Part shown: positions 1 to 10,089 of the stretch, in pieces
How the letters are laid out: each line of letters starts with the position of its first letter
How positions within the stretch are numbered: the stretch's first letter is position 1
From: Nautilus pompilius
Lineage: Eukaryota; Mollusca; Cephalopoda; Nautilida; Nautilidae
DNA: 64,000 bases
Reading direction: 5' to 3'
NCBI GenBank assembly: GCA_018389105.1
Contig: JACATO010001009.1
Span: 1,284,501-1,348,500, forward strand
Notes under the pieces: model-generated
Database searches by the model: none
Told to the model about the DNA's origin: nothing
Seen by the model: the letters and a program-made list of their open reading frames with translations, nothing else
Translations under genes and position numbers: made by a program

Positions 1-3000
1 GGAGAAAACGAAAAAAATCCCATTTGGCAGAAAGTGTAGCAGACAGGAAAAATATTTTACCTTTTCTGAATATAGAAATATCTGAACTGTCAGAGAAAGA
101 GATGTTTTTCTACAAATTGGGGATGATAAGTTCTTGTCACTTACCTCCGCCAACCAAGATTGTTGAGTCACAGAATGTTGATAAAACTTTTGACAAATGT
201 TTTCCTGCTGGTGGTGAAAGTTGGCTGAAAGCATTAACAGTTGAAACAAATATAGCTCATTCACTGGTCATTGGAAAGAACAATTTGAATGATCTAAACA
301 ACTTGTCTCCACCGGTTCTTGAGAGGATGGAGGCAAAGGAAATTGGGGGAGAGACACATTTGGAATGCTCTATGGAGCTGGAAGTGGAACAAGAGGATAT
401 ATCAGAACCACCACAGTTGGAATTAGCTCCAGGACTATCACCTTCAGGTGTTAGTGTAGTTCCTGTTCTCAATACAGCAGACTCTGTTGGATATGCAGAA
501 AATACAGCTATGTTAGATGCATCCAAAAATACTACTACCATTACAGAATCTCAAGAAGTAAGTAAATCTATTGTTTCATTTGAAAACAACTCCGATGATG
601 GTTTTCAGGAAGAAGAGAAAGTATTGAACAGTTTTGTGCATTATCAAGAAGATAAGAATTATTTGCAGCACTTAGAAGAAGAAGAAGAAGAGGAGACAAT
701 TACGTCTGAAGAAAGAGACATTCAAAATGCTTCAGAATCTAATGAGAAACTGTGTGAAGTATCTTATTTGCTTGATGGCCTGTTGTGTAGTGGTGAAAAG
801 AGAAGCATAGACATTTCTCAGGATGAAAATATTGGAGAAACAGGCAATTATAAATTGGATGAGAAAATTGTTAATACTCAGAAAGAAGAGATACACACTT
901 CTTTCTCAGTGAAGATCAGCAATGATCAACCTGTGGCTGAGGAGGGTAATAATCTGATATGTGACACTCATCTAGATCAAGTATTTGTTTGTCAAGGTAA
1001 GAAAGGCAGCCTCCAAAACATCAGTAGTAGTGTGACTGGGTTTTCAGAAAGCATTGGTAGTCAGGCCGAGGAACAAAGTAGCCATCCCCAGCAAAGCTAT
1101 GAGAAGGAAAATTTTATACAGAACCAAACTGCTATACCTTTACAAGAATATCAGAACAGTTCTCTCTATTTGGAGGTGGAAGAAGCCTGTGCGGAGTCTG
1201 GTCATAAGCAACTGATTGACAGGCGTAAAAATGAGCGCCATTTTAGTGACATTTTCAACTGGAACTTTGAGGAAAGGGACTGTCAATCAGAGAAAAAGAT
1301 TTCTGAGAATGGGAAAGATAGATCACAACGTCACTTTTTAGATTTTATGAGTCATTTGAGCAAAACTGAATGTGAAGATGCATTAAATGCTGTAAAAAGC
1401 AGCCCATTAAAAAATTCACCCAAAAAGTCTTCCTCAAACCATATTCGCCTGAAGATTGTTAACAGGAAATATTGTTACATCAGTAATTCATTGGATTGTT
1501 CTGAGAGTAGTCCAAGCAAAAATGATGTTCCATGCGATGATTCAGAAAGAACAAACTCTCTTCCAAATGATGTGGATTCTGATGATAATTCTAATCTCTG
1601 CAATCATTCAAAGGTGAAAAATAATTTAGTTGTGAGTTCAGTTGGTATTCTGAGTAAATTGCAAGAAAAGATACATACTTTTCCTGTTAAGTTTTCTGAA
1701 AATATATCAGAGCAAAACTGTGACTTGTGTTCTAAAACAAAAAATGAAGTTCCTTTAGTTCTGGATGGCAGCTCAGATAACATGGGCAGGAATCAAAAAG
1801 GAAAAGAGGGATTTAGCACAATCTTGTCTGAACATTGTGTAGATGCAAATTGTGATCAGAACTTCTCTGCAGATATGTCACACCAGCTAACTAATGTTTT
1901 AGATGTCTCTAATTCCAGAGGTTGCTCACCCAAAAAGGTTTCACATATCACTGAAGCTAGTAAGTCGTCAATGAAAGATGGTGAAAATTCAGTGAAAGAG
2001 TTATTAGAGAAACTTGAAAATTTATCTTTATTTATTACAGGAAATGTACAAAATTGTACATCGTTTACAGATGATTTATCCCAAAATAATAATAAAGAGA
2101 AAATAGCAAAGAAAGAAGAAAACTTATTACAACACGAGACTGATTTGTCTTGCACGATACGCAGGAAATGTGGAAGCATTTTGCAAAACACGAAAGATGT
2201 GGAATGTGAGATGTCTAAAAAATATGGCGATTTACTGCAAAATGCTGAAGGCTTGCAAAGTGAGGAAGACAAATGTGAAAAAGTATTATATGTTACTGAA
2301 GATTATTCAGAGAGCATATCTGGGGAAAATGCAGATTTTTCAGAAAGCATTCCAGATTATTCATTGAAGGATTTGTTTGGAGAAAGCAAAGACTCATCAA
2401 AAGACTTTAAAAGTGATAACATTTTAGAGGTGAGTAAAAGTTTTCTCAAGAGGTCTAGTGGAGAGACTCTGAGAAATAGTCCACACCTCAAAAGTAATGA
2501 TGAGGATCCTCAAAATGATGAGATACAGAAGAGCAAAGTTTCGCAGGAAATTTATGCTAACAACAAACAAGAAACTTCATCAGAGATTGAACTTTTGAAG
2601 GAAAGTAATGCCGCCATTGGAGACAAAGGACATTTGCAACTTGGGTGTGCTGTTCAGTTAACCCATGTTGCAAAAGTAGAATTGCCTGAAAGTGGTAGTG
2701 CTTTACTAGAGAAAATGGATGAAATGCAAGAAAACATTGACTTGGAAAGAGAGCAATCAGAAAAAGACAGAGATAGTGCAGATAACATTGTTGAGAGATT
2801 AACGCAAGATTTAGATTTGTTATCTCACAGTACGCAGAGTCTGAACTGGTCTGACATTCACTGGAGCATGGGTGTGAGTGACTTAGACAAATCGCAAGGA
2901 GCAGACAATGCATCAGATATGTCGAGTTATTCATGGAGTCTTGATCCTGGTAATGTGATGTGTGCTGTGGATGAATCAAAACCCTTTGACAAGGATAATC

Positions 3001-3680
3001 CTAAGCCACAGTTAGAAAACAACAGAGAGTCCTCTGCTGAAGAAATATATTGCATACGGAGGAGGAGTTGTACCAAGCCAAAATCTTGCACTAAGTCAGT
3101 ACACACACAGACCGATTCCAGTTTTTTAATGGATTTCAGGAAAAGAACTCAGTCAAAATCTGTGTTATGTAATGAAAGTACATTGTCTACAGATACATCA
3201 TCTGTTTTATTTGACTGCCCAGAAAACAAGGATGCAGTTAATGTTTCTGAGGAGGCTGAGGATGATGAGAGAGATGCTGACTGCAGTGAGGAGGTTGTCC
3301 AGGAAGAAGTGCTTTTAGATTGCAACAGATTAAACTTGCAAGAAGAATCCTTTCTGGATGGTTATTCATGGCTTGCTGAGTCACCAACGTTGGCGCACAA
3401 CACTGATGATGATGTGTTACATAATCTGCCTGAGTCCCAGTCTAAGGTTCTAGTACAATATGTAGAAGATCCTTCTTTGGTCTCCAATAATGTAACTTAC
3501 CTCATCATTGAGGATGACAGTGAGACCAAACTTTTAGCAAATTCTCCCGAAAATTCAGATGACAGTATACACTTCTTGAATAATGTGGAAGCTTCTTCCC
3601 TTTATTTTTCTGGAGCAGAAAATTTACTTGATTCTTCAGGGCAGAAAACAGACTTTTTGGTCCTGGGAGAAATTACATAA
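1..3680 (+). CDS. 3'-terminal long coding exon of a large acidic Ser-rich protein (unrecognised)
   Basis: One frame stays open from the window edge to TAA at 3678-3680, over 1,200 codons. No ATG starts it, so it is the 3' part of a gene continuing to the left. A possible acceptor (ttggcag at 24-30) could make base 31 the true exon start. The protein opens with a basic patch (RKRKKSH), which could be a nuclear localisation signal. It is otherwise acidic, rich in Ser, Asn, Glu and Asp, and has an unbroken Glu run (HLEEEEEEE, about base 670). There is a short internal near-repeat around 2140-2280 (SILQNTKDVE / DLLQNAEGLQ). Near the C-terminus is a SVHTQTD motif followed by a basic RKRTQSK stretch, then an acidic tail. 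I see no enzyme fold or membrane segment; it looks mostly disordered. Codon use is coherent throughout. I do not recognise the family and assign no function. Confidence 0.85.
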   Translation, partial: RKRKKSHLAESVADRKNILPFLNIEISELSEKEMFFYKLGMISSCHLPPPTKIVESQNVDKTFDKCFPAGGESWLKALTVETNIAHSLVIGKNNLNDLNNLSPPVLERMEAKEIGGETHLECSMELEVEQEDISEPPQLELAPGLSPSGVSVVPVLNTADSVGYAENTAMLDASKNTTTITESQEVSKSIVSFENNSDDGFQEEEKVLNSFVHYQEDKNYLQHLEEEEEEETITSEERDIQNASESNEKLCEVSYLLDGLLCSGEKRSIDISQDENIGETGNYKLDEKIVNTQKEEIHTSFSVKISNDQPVAEEGNNLICDTHLDQVFVCQGKKGSLQNISSSVTGFSESIGSQAEEQSSHPQQSYEKENFIQNQTAIPLQEYQNSSLYLEVEEACAESGHKQLIDRRKNERHFSDIFNWNFEERDCQSEKKISENGKDRSQRHFLDFMSHLSKTECEDALNAVKSSPLKNSPKKSSSNHIRLKIVNRKYCYISNSLDCSESSPSKNDVPCDDSERTNSLPNDVDSDDNSNLCNHSKVKNNLVVSSVGILSKLQEKIHTFPVKFSENISEQNCDLCSKTKNEVPLVLDGSSDNMGRNQKGKEGFSTILSEHCVDANCDQNFSADMSHQLTNVLDVSNSRGCSPKKVSHITEASKSSMKDGENSVKELLEKLENLSLFITGNVQNCTSFTDDLSQNNNKEKIAKKEENLLQHETDLSCTIRRKCGSILQNTKDVECEMSKKYGDLLQNAEGLQSEEDKCEKVLYVTEDYSESISGENADFSESIPDYSLKDLFGESKDSSKDFKSDNILEVSKSFLKRSSGETLRNSPHLKSNDEDPQNDEIQKSKVSQEIYANNKQETSSEIELLKESNAAIGDKGHLQLGCAVQLTHVAKVELPESGSALLEKMDEMQENIDLEREQSEKDRDSADNIVERLTQDLDLLSHSTQSLNWSDIHWSMGVSDLDKSQGADNASDMSSYSWSLDPGNVMCAVDESKPFDKDNPKPQLENNRESSAEEIYCIRRRSCTKPKSCTKSVHTQTDSSFLMDFRKRTQSKSVLCNESTLSTDTSSVLFDCPENKDAVNVSEEAEDDERDADCSEEVVQEEVLLDCNRLNLQEESFLDGYSWLAESPTLAHNTDDDVLHNLPESQSKVLVQYVEDPSLVSNNVTYLIIEDDSETKLLANSPENSDDSIHFLNNVEASSLYFSGAENLLDSSGQKTDFLVLGEIT

Positions 3681-5224
3681 TTATAAAACAAGACTGAATA
3701 ACATTGTTAAAAAGGATATTTTTTATGCTTGTTTTTTTATATGAACACTTTTTATTGATGCCAGGTGGATAATTACAGATTATATTGTCTTTAAAGGGAT
3801 CTGTTTTATGGTCACATACAAGTATGTTGCTAACTGACAGGTATAGTTTGCATTTATTTTAGCAAAAGAACAAATCTATCTTTCTATGAAAGTTAGAGAT
3901 GTTTCTAGTTTTGCTTGTAATTTTCTTGAATGGTTATTTATTTGACTTTATATATTTTAAATCAAACCAGCACAAGTACTAAAATTCCTCCTCATCTTTT
4001 TTATCAGAGCAGAGTTCTCTTAGGTTTTACTACTACTACTGAGATATTATTATTAATGGCAAGGAATTTTTGCCATGGTACATCATCATTGCTGAGACAT
4101 GTCTAATATGAACAGTTTGGAGTTTATATTAATTTTTTAGAAAAAATACCACCCCCTTTTTTTTGTTGCCAATATCTGTTATAAAAATTAATAAAAGTAA
4201 TAATTCTCTTTTGAGCTGTCATTGAGAAATATTCATCTTTCACATGTGATGCTCTTTTGACTTAGTTAACTATATATTTGTTTTCTCATTTATGCTGTTT
4301 TAAATACAGTAGTAAGTACGAAATTTCAGTTTCCAAACATTGCAAGTTACTTTTTGATTTTAACCTCTTTGTTTTTTTTCTTGTTCTACAGCAGGGTAAC
4401 CCAATTATTTTTAAGTATTCGTGACCAATCAGACCTTCAGATCCCAGAGTGTTGTTACCACTGACTACCGAATGATATATAAACAGAGTTATTCTATCAT
4501 ATTTGTTTAAAAAGAAATCTTGTTTGCCATATTAAATATAACATTTACAATTTCATTTTCATATTTAAAATAACTTTTCTTTGAGTTAAGAGTAATTGGA
4601 ATATGTCAGAACTTTATAAGTTGCTTCTCCTTAAATTTATTGGAAGATAAATCAGTTTGTGCCCATAAACATAAACCTCTCTCCATCAGTATTACAAAAA
4701 GTAAAAGAAAAATGGTTGCTTTTGGTGTTCTCTGCTGTTACATTAAATCAGGAAAGTGTATATAATACTAATTTTTTAAAGACAAATGTAATTGTGCAAA
4801 TAAGATAAAAATGACAAAGTCTGAGACTACATCTTGAATATATCATCAGTGAAATATTATTTAATTTATAAAGGAATTTTTGAAGTAGCTTGAGATAACA
4901 TATTACTAATCACCTGTTTCTGCTGAAATGATGTGCTGGCTTTCCGCACATCACAAATATTTTCTGTTAGTGCTATGTTCTTTTTTCATTAACCTCTGCA
5001 CTTTTTTCTTTCTAAACTTTCAATTAGATCCAATTTTCAGCAAACGTTTTGTTTTGTTTTGCCATGTGAGTGATAGAATAACTGCAATAATTTTGTCAGG
5101 GAACTTAAACTTCTATACAGGGCAAGTGTTGGATGTTTGTTTATTGAGCACACACGATGTACGAGGCTCCTGGAAATAGTTTTAATCTGTCTGTATGGTG
5201 ATTGTATTGGTTTGATCTATGATA
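3681..5224 (+). other. 3' UTR and AT-rich downstream DNA of the first gene
   Basis: This is AT-rich non-coding sequence after the stop at 3680. AATAAA at 4190-4195 is the first good polyadenylation signal. Further AATAAA motifs lie at about 6680, 6925, 7924 and 7951, so a much longer UTR is possible. The short open frames here have no recognisable content. Confidence 0.5.
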
Positions 5225-5600
5225 TTAGTTGTGCATCCTTTGGTGCAAGTGGAAGCTGATGCAGGATCTATAGACTCTGTCGTAGGTTCTGCAGATGAAG
5301 TTGCCAGGTGGATGGGACTGCTCAGCTATTTTCCTATATGCGTTTTTTTTTTTTTTTTTTACTGGCTGCAATTGATCTTCTCTGGCCAAGGCCTTCCACA
5401 AATGAAGATTAATACAGCAGGCTTTAAGGTTCGCTTCTGGTGTGTCCTTGTACCACTTGTGCTGCCCATCACGTGACCATTAGCCAAGAGCTGGCTGTAG
5501 AATGCAGATTTTGATATCCACCGGAACTGGGTCCATTCAATGCTGAGGACGCCACACCTCTTGATGAACTTCTGTGTATAGGTATTTTATCTTGTCATCT
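5225..5600 (-). mobile_element. Decayed non-LTR retrotransposon (LINE) 3' coding fragment
   Basis: Reverse-strand translation gives pieces such as KFIKRCGVLSIEW and KWYKDTPEANLKAC followed by LHLWKALARED. They follow the order seen downstream of the reverse transcriptase in RTE/jockey-like LINEs: a 'F..RC...I..W' block, then 'KRYKDTLK..LKA...W..LA.DR'. Frames are broken by stops, and a T run at 5341-5360 interrupts it. It is a dead fragment; assignment to a LINE clade is uncertain. Confidence 0.55.
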
Positions 5601-8600
5601 GATTATGGCGATTGAGTGAAGGCTTCAAGATGGAGAGAGACTAATGTTGAAGTGTTGGTAGAAAGAAAGAATAGGGCATTTCAACAGGGGAATTATGCAT
5701 ACAAAATGTTTACTAATTAGGAATGAGTGCAAGGACTTTGCATGATCAGGATTTTGTTAATCTTAAAAGAATGTTGCATAGCCTTATTTTTTTAATATCA
5801 ATTAGCTATAAATCTTCCAACAGCTGGTTAAATCTGCTTGTTCTTATGCATGATAATCATCATATTTTGCTTAATTGTTTATTGTTAATTAAAAAGACAA
5901 GTAAAATTTGATTTAGTTTTTTTTGAATTCCACTATTTATAGAATTACCAAGGAAATGATGCTGTTTTCTGAAATAGTTCATAAACTAAGTCAAGCTAAC
6001 TGAACAGAGATAGTTAAAAGGCAAGACTCTAAACTTATTAAAATTTAAATGAAGCTTTGTTCTAACTATAAAGTAAAAATATTTAATTTCCCTTTTTAAA
6101 TTTTATATTGTTGCTTTTTGTTTTTTATATATATATATATATATACATACATACATAAGTAGATTATGCTGAAAAAGTAATGAAGTTAAAATATTGTGGT
6201 ATCAATATAGATGTTTTCCTGAAGATGCATTTAAAAAATCTTCATTCATTATCAGGCAGAACGTTTGTTGTTTAGCTTTGTTGAAGATAATCTTTTTGTT
6301 TCTTTGCTTGACTGCTCGGAATGCACAAATGTGGGCAGCTCTCAAAAAAATTCTGCAGTTAAACAAACTACCTGCTTACCATTGTTCTGTTGAAAGCTGA
6401 ATCATGCGCATTCGTCTCCAAAATTTTCAGTTTTCTTACAGGTTATGTAGAGACAGTGGCGGTGTAGCTAATATTTCAATCATGCATGATGAATCAGCTG
6501 TAAAATTACCTAATTTACATGAATGTTTCCTGTTTCTTATCATTGTTCCTAGCTGTCAACCATTAAAAGCAATTAAAGTAGCATTGTAGTTTAGGATTTT
6601 TACCTATTTATTCTTACTATTATTTTGAAAATAGATTATGAAAAACTTAGCAAAATAATGATCTTTCAGATGGTGACCCAATAAAGAACCTTATTTTTTT
6701 TAAAAAAAAAAAAACTAAATTAGCTACTATTAAATTAATAAATTAATTTAAAATTCAGTTTAGGATGAATGAAATAGAATAATTGGAAAAATAAACATTT
6801 TTTTTGTTGCTTTTTACATGGTTTATATATAATTTTCAGTTCTGTTTTGAATAGTGAATTTCTTTTTCACCTAAAGAAATCTTGTTCTGTTATTTATAAG
6901 TTCATGTAATTTAATGAAATATAATAAATAAAGATAATCATCTTTAATTTTGGGGGATTTTCGTTTCTGACAAAATTATGCAGTTTAAAAAGTAGTAATA
7001 CATATATAGCCATTATTGAATACAAGGATGGATGAATTCTGTGATTACAATGTGTAACTTAGGAAGTTCATAGCAGACTGAGTAATATCATGTTGGAGAA
7101 GGTGAGAGAGAAGGCTGACAGTTAATGCCCTGCAGTAGTAAAGCTTTTGCATTTCACATTTTGATTACATGACAGAACTACAGACAGAAGAAGAATAAAT
7201 ATATATTCTGCTCAAAGTTGGGAGGGAAAAAATAGGTAAACGTTGAGAGAATTTCTTGCTTATCTCGTATTGATGCTTTACAGCCAACTTGATGGCAGTA
7301 TGTATGATTTATATTAAAAAGTGCTTCACTGAATTGTAATGAATGCTTCCAAGATAACTTTCACGGGGAAGAAGAAAATTACCTGTTACAAGTAAATATT
7401 AAGCCCCGCTTTAAAATTGTGTGTATTTGGTTTCTTGCCAAATGATGCAGTTGGAAGAAGAATCAAGGTTTGGTTGGTTTTTTTTTTTGGTAGTTACCTC
7501 ATAAGGCTCCAGTTGTCTGTCTGTCTGTCTGTTTACTGAAGTAATAGATGTATGTTGGTCTAGTGGAACCTTGTAAAAAGAAAAATTTAACAAAACAAAC
7601 TGTAAAGTGTTTTAATTATGAAACCAGAAATTGTATTTTTCATTTTAGCTTTTGCATTGCCAATCAGGCCACCCAGATAGCAAGAAGTTCTGAACAAATG
7701 TGTAGTAAAATCATGTTTTTTGTAAAAAAAACCAAAAAAAAAATTAAAAAGAGAGCGTCTGTTGTTTGTGATATTGTATTTTTTTCACACCAACTGCAGT
7801 TCCTTGCTACTGAAGTGCCCAGTCATTGTAATATATCATGTAAGTTACTTGTATAGATTGCATCTCTTCATCTAGATTTCCATTTTTCAGCTGCGATTTG
7901 TGTTTGTGTGAATTGTTTTGGGAAATAAAGAAAAATTGTACGAGAGAGAATAAATGATTTGTGTAGACCCCTGTTTTCTTTGTTACCTTTATAATGCAAT
8001 TCCCACTCTCGCTGTTTTTGTTTGAGTCTCCAACATTTAATAAAATGGGAAAACTATGGGGGGGAAAAAAAAAAAGAAATTCTCAGACATTTTTGATTAT
8101 TATCATTAGCCATAAAAGATCTTTATTCTAGAACTAATGAGCAAATTTTTCTGCATACAAAGGTTTGTGTATCATCATGTGCCACCCCCCAATTTGGGGG
8201 TCAACAGTTCTGAATCACATTCATGATGCAAGATAGACAAGGGAGAAAAGAGTACTCGTAAGATTGGCTCACCAATGAGCACCATCCCTTGCACATTCAT
8301 CATCATTACTGTTATAAGCAATTATGCATCATAATCGTTTCAGGTGAGGACTTCATACCTAAAGAACATTAATCATCATCATCATCATCATCTAACTCCC
8401 TTGACAACTATGTACAGGGTAGTCATGCCATAAGAGCCCCCCCCAATTATTTCTGTGTTTCAAGTATTCACTTTAAGGGGCAATGCTGACAGGTAGAAGC
8501 TTTTCCCCTCTGTCAGAGAACACAATGCATTCGGTGGGTGTACGGATTAACAGATGGAAGGAAATCTGAGCCCCTGATAAAAGAGGTTCGCCATTTTTGT

Positions 8601-8940
8601 TTTTTATTATTTATTTGAAAGTTCGGCATTGTTCTCGTTAGAGAAGTGTTGTTAGTAAGTGTGAGGCTTGCACGCAAGCTGTTATTTCAGATTTGAGAAT
8701 TCTCCTCCTGTACAAAGTCTGGGAAGAGAAGAGACAGACCATCCGAGATCTAATCTATAAAAGTGGGAAAATGAGGAATCCGGTCTGGAAGAGAACTGCC
8801 TACACAATTCCAAAATTAATACGTTTTTAGTCTCGGTTAACCAGGAAGCCTGATTAACCCTGATGCAGCGTTTATTTTTATTTATTTAGCACTAGCAGCG
8901 TTAATTTTTCTTATGGCGAGGGGTTGCTGAAGCTCGTTTT
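5601..8940. other. Intergenic region, simple repeats only
   Basis: No gene is supported here. Visible content is a TA microsatellite (6125-6145), a GTCT microsatellite (about 7514-7530) and an ATC repeat (about 8370-8393). There are also several A- or T-rich runs and the polyadenylation-like AATAAA motifs at 7924 and 7951. The short open frames show no family resemblance. Confidence 0.5.
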
Positions 8941-9080
8941 CCAGGCAGTCGGTAAGGTTCTTTTCGTTTTTGAACCCGCCGCGTTTAGCGTTTTATAAGC
9001 ACCGGGATCCGGTTACTGTTTACAACATGGCGGAAACGGCTTCTTCGCTAATCGCGCGCTGCCGGAGTAGTAAGTAAGTA
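8940..9080 (+). promoter_or_regulatory. CpG-rich promoter / first-exon region of the ankyrin gene, with YY1-like motif
   Basis: CpG dinucleotides cluster here (ccgccgcg, gcgcgctgccgg) against an AT-rich, CpG-poor background. AACATGGCGG at 9024-9033 fits the YY1 consensus and places an ATG at 9027. The ATG opens a 16-codon frame running into tandem GTAAGT donors at 9070, 9074 and 9078. Using the donor at 9074 and an acceptor ending at 10085 would put this ATG in frame with the CH-like exon and add 17 residues. Otherwise this is a 5' UTR exon and translation starts at 10090. It is inferred from sequence only. Confidence 0.5.
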
Positions 9081-9418
9081 AGTACCACCGTCTCGGAAAG
9101 CTGAGGGGGGGGGGCACTGACAGGACTGTGATGCTGCCCGCCAGAAGATATTCTGGAGATAGTTGCTCTAATCGAAGGATAAAAACAGAAAAGGCTGAAA
9201 GGTAGAATTTGTTTTCTTCTCCAAGTTAAGTCCCCCCCCCCACCGCCACCATTATCTGTTAGACCGTCTGAGCGGTTGGTTGGTAACCGGACCCCTGTCG
9301 TGTTTACGGGTTTGTCAGACACTAATTAAACACTCGTATAAATTCCTTGCTTCTGTGAGCTTGGAAGAGAATTATTATTATTGTTTTTAAATACAAAAAT
9401 CTACATTTTAATTGCAAA

Positions 9419-9977
9419 CCTATGTTACAATCCTTGCACATTTAGAGTCGCCTTTAAGACAGAAACCCATTGCTCACCTGCCGCAGAGGGCTAGGGACGC
9501 CCCCCTCCCACCCTATGTTACAATCCTTGCACATTTAGAGTCGCCTTTAAGACAGTAACCCATTGCTCACCTGCCGCAGAGGGCTAGGGACGCCCCCCCC
9601 CAACCTATGTTACAATCCTTACACATTTAGAGTCGCCTTTAAGACAGAAACCCATTGCTCACCTGCCGCAGAGGGCTAGGGACGTCCCCCTCCCACCCTA
9701 TGTTACAATCCTTACACATTTAGAGTCGCCTTTAAGACAGAAACCCATTGCTCACCTGCCGCAGAGGGCTAGGGACGCCCCTCTCCCACCCTATGTTACA
9801 ATCCTTGCACATTTAGAGTCGCCTTTAAGACAGAAACCCATTGCTCACCTGCCGCAGAGGGCTAGGGACGTCCCCCTCCCACCCAATGTTACAATCCTTA
9901 CACATTTAGAGTCGCCTTTAAGACAGAAACCCATTGCTCACCCGCCGCAGAGGGCTAGGGACGCCCCCCCCCAACCT
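9419..9977. repeat. Tandem repeat, six copies of a ~93-bp unit
   Basis: Six near-identical units begin with tatgttacaatcctt at 9421, 9514, 9606, 9699 and 9792, with the variant aatgttac at 9885. Each ends in a pyrimidine tract of variable length (ccccctccc / cccccccc). Spacing is 92-93 bp and the copies differ at only a few positions, which suggests recent expansion. The array lies in the first intron, between the CpG-rich region and the first CH-like exon. Confidence 0.95.
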
Positions 9978-10089
9978 GGCTACAGTGTACTTACTACACA
10001 TCTATTCAGTTTGTCTTTTTTTTTGTTTGCCCAATTTTGAACTAGGTTTTGAATAACCAGAAGAATTTGAATTCTTTCAGAACAGACAG

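Noticed and set aside
257-541. Minus-strand frames inside the first exon (257-541, 1856-2272, 2557-2979)
   Set aside because: They are shadows of the long plus-strand coding exon, without motifs of their own.
5219-5476. Plus-strand 85-codon frame
   Set aside because: The meaningful reading is on the minus strand (LINE remnant). The Phe run comes from a T tract.
9020-9322. 100-codon minus-strand frame with a Gly run
   Set aside because: The Gly run comes from a poly-C tract, and the frame overlaps the CpG-rich first exon on the other strand. No homology is recognisable.
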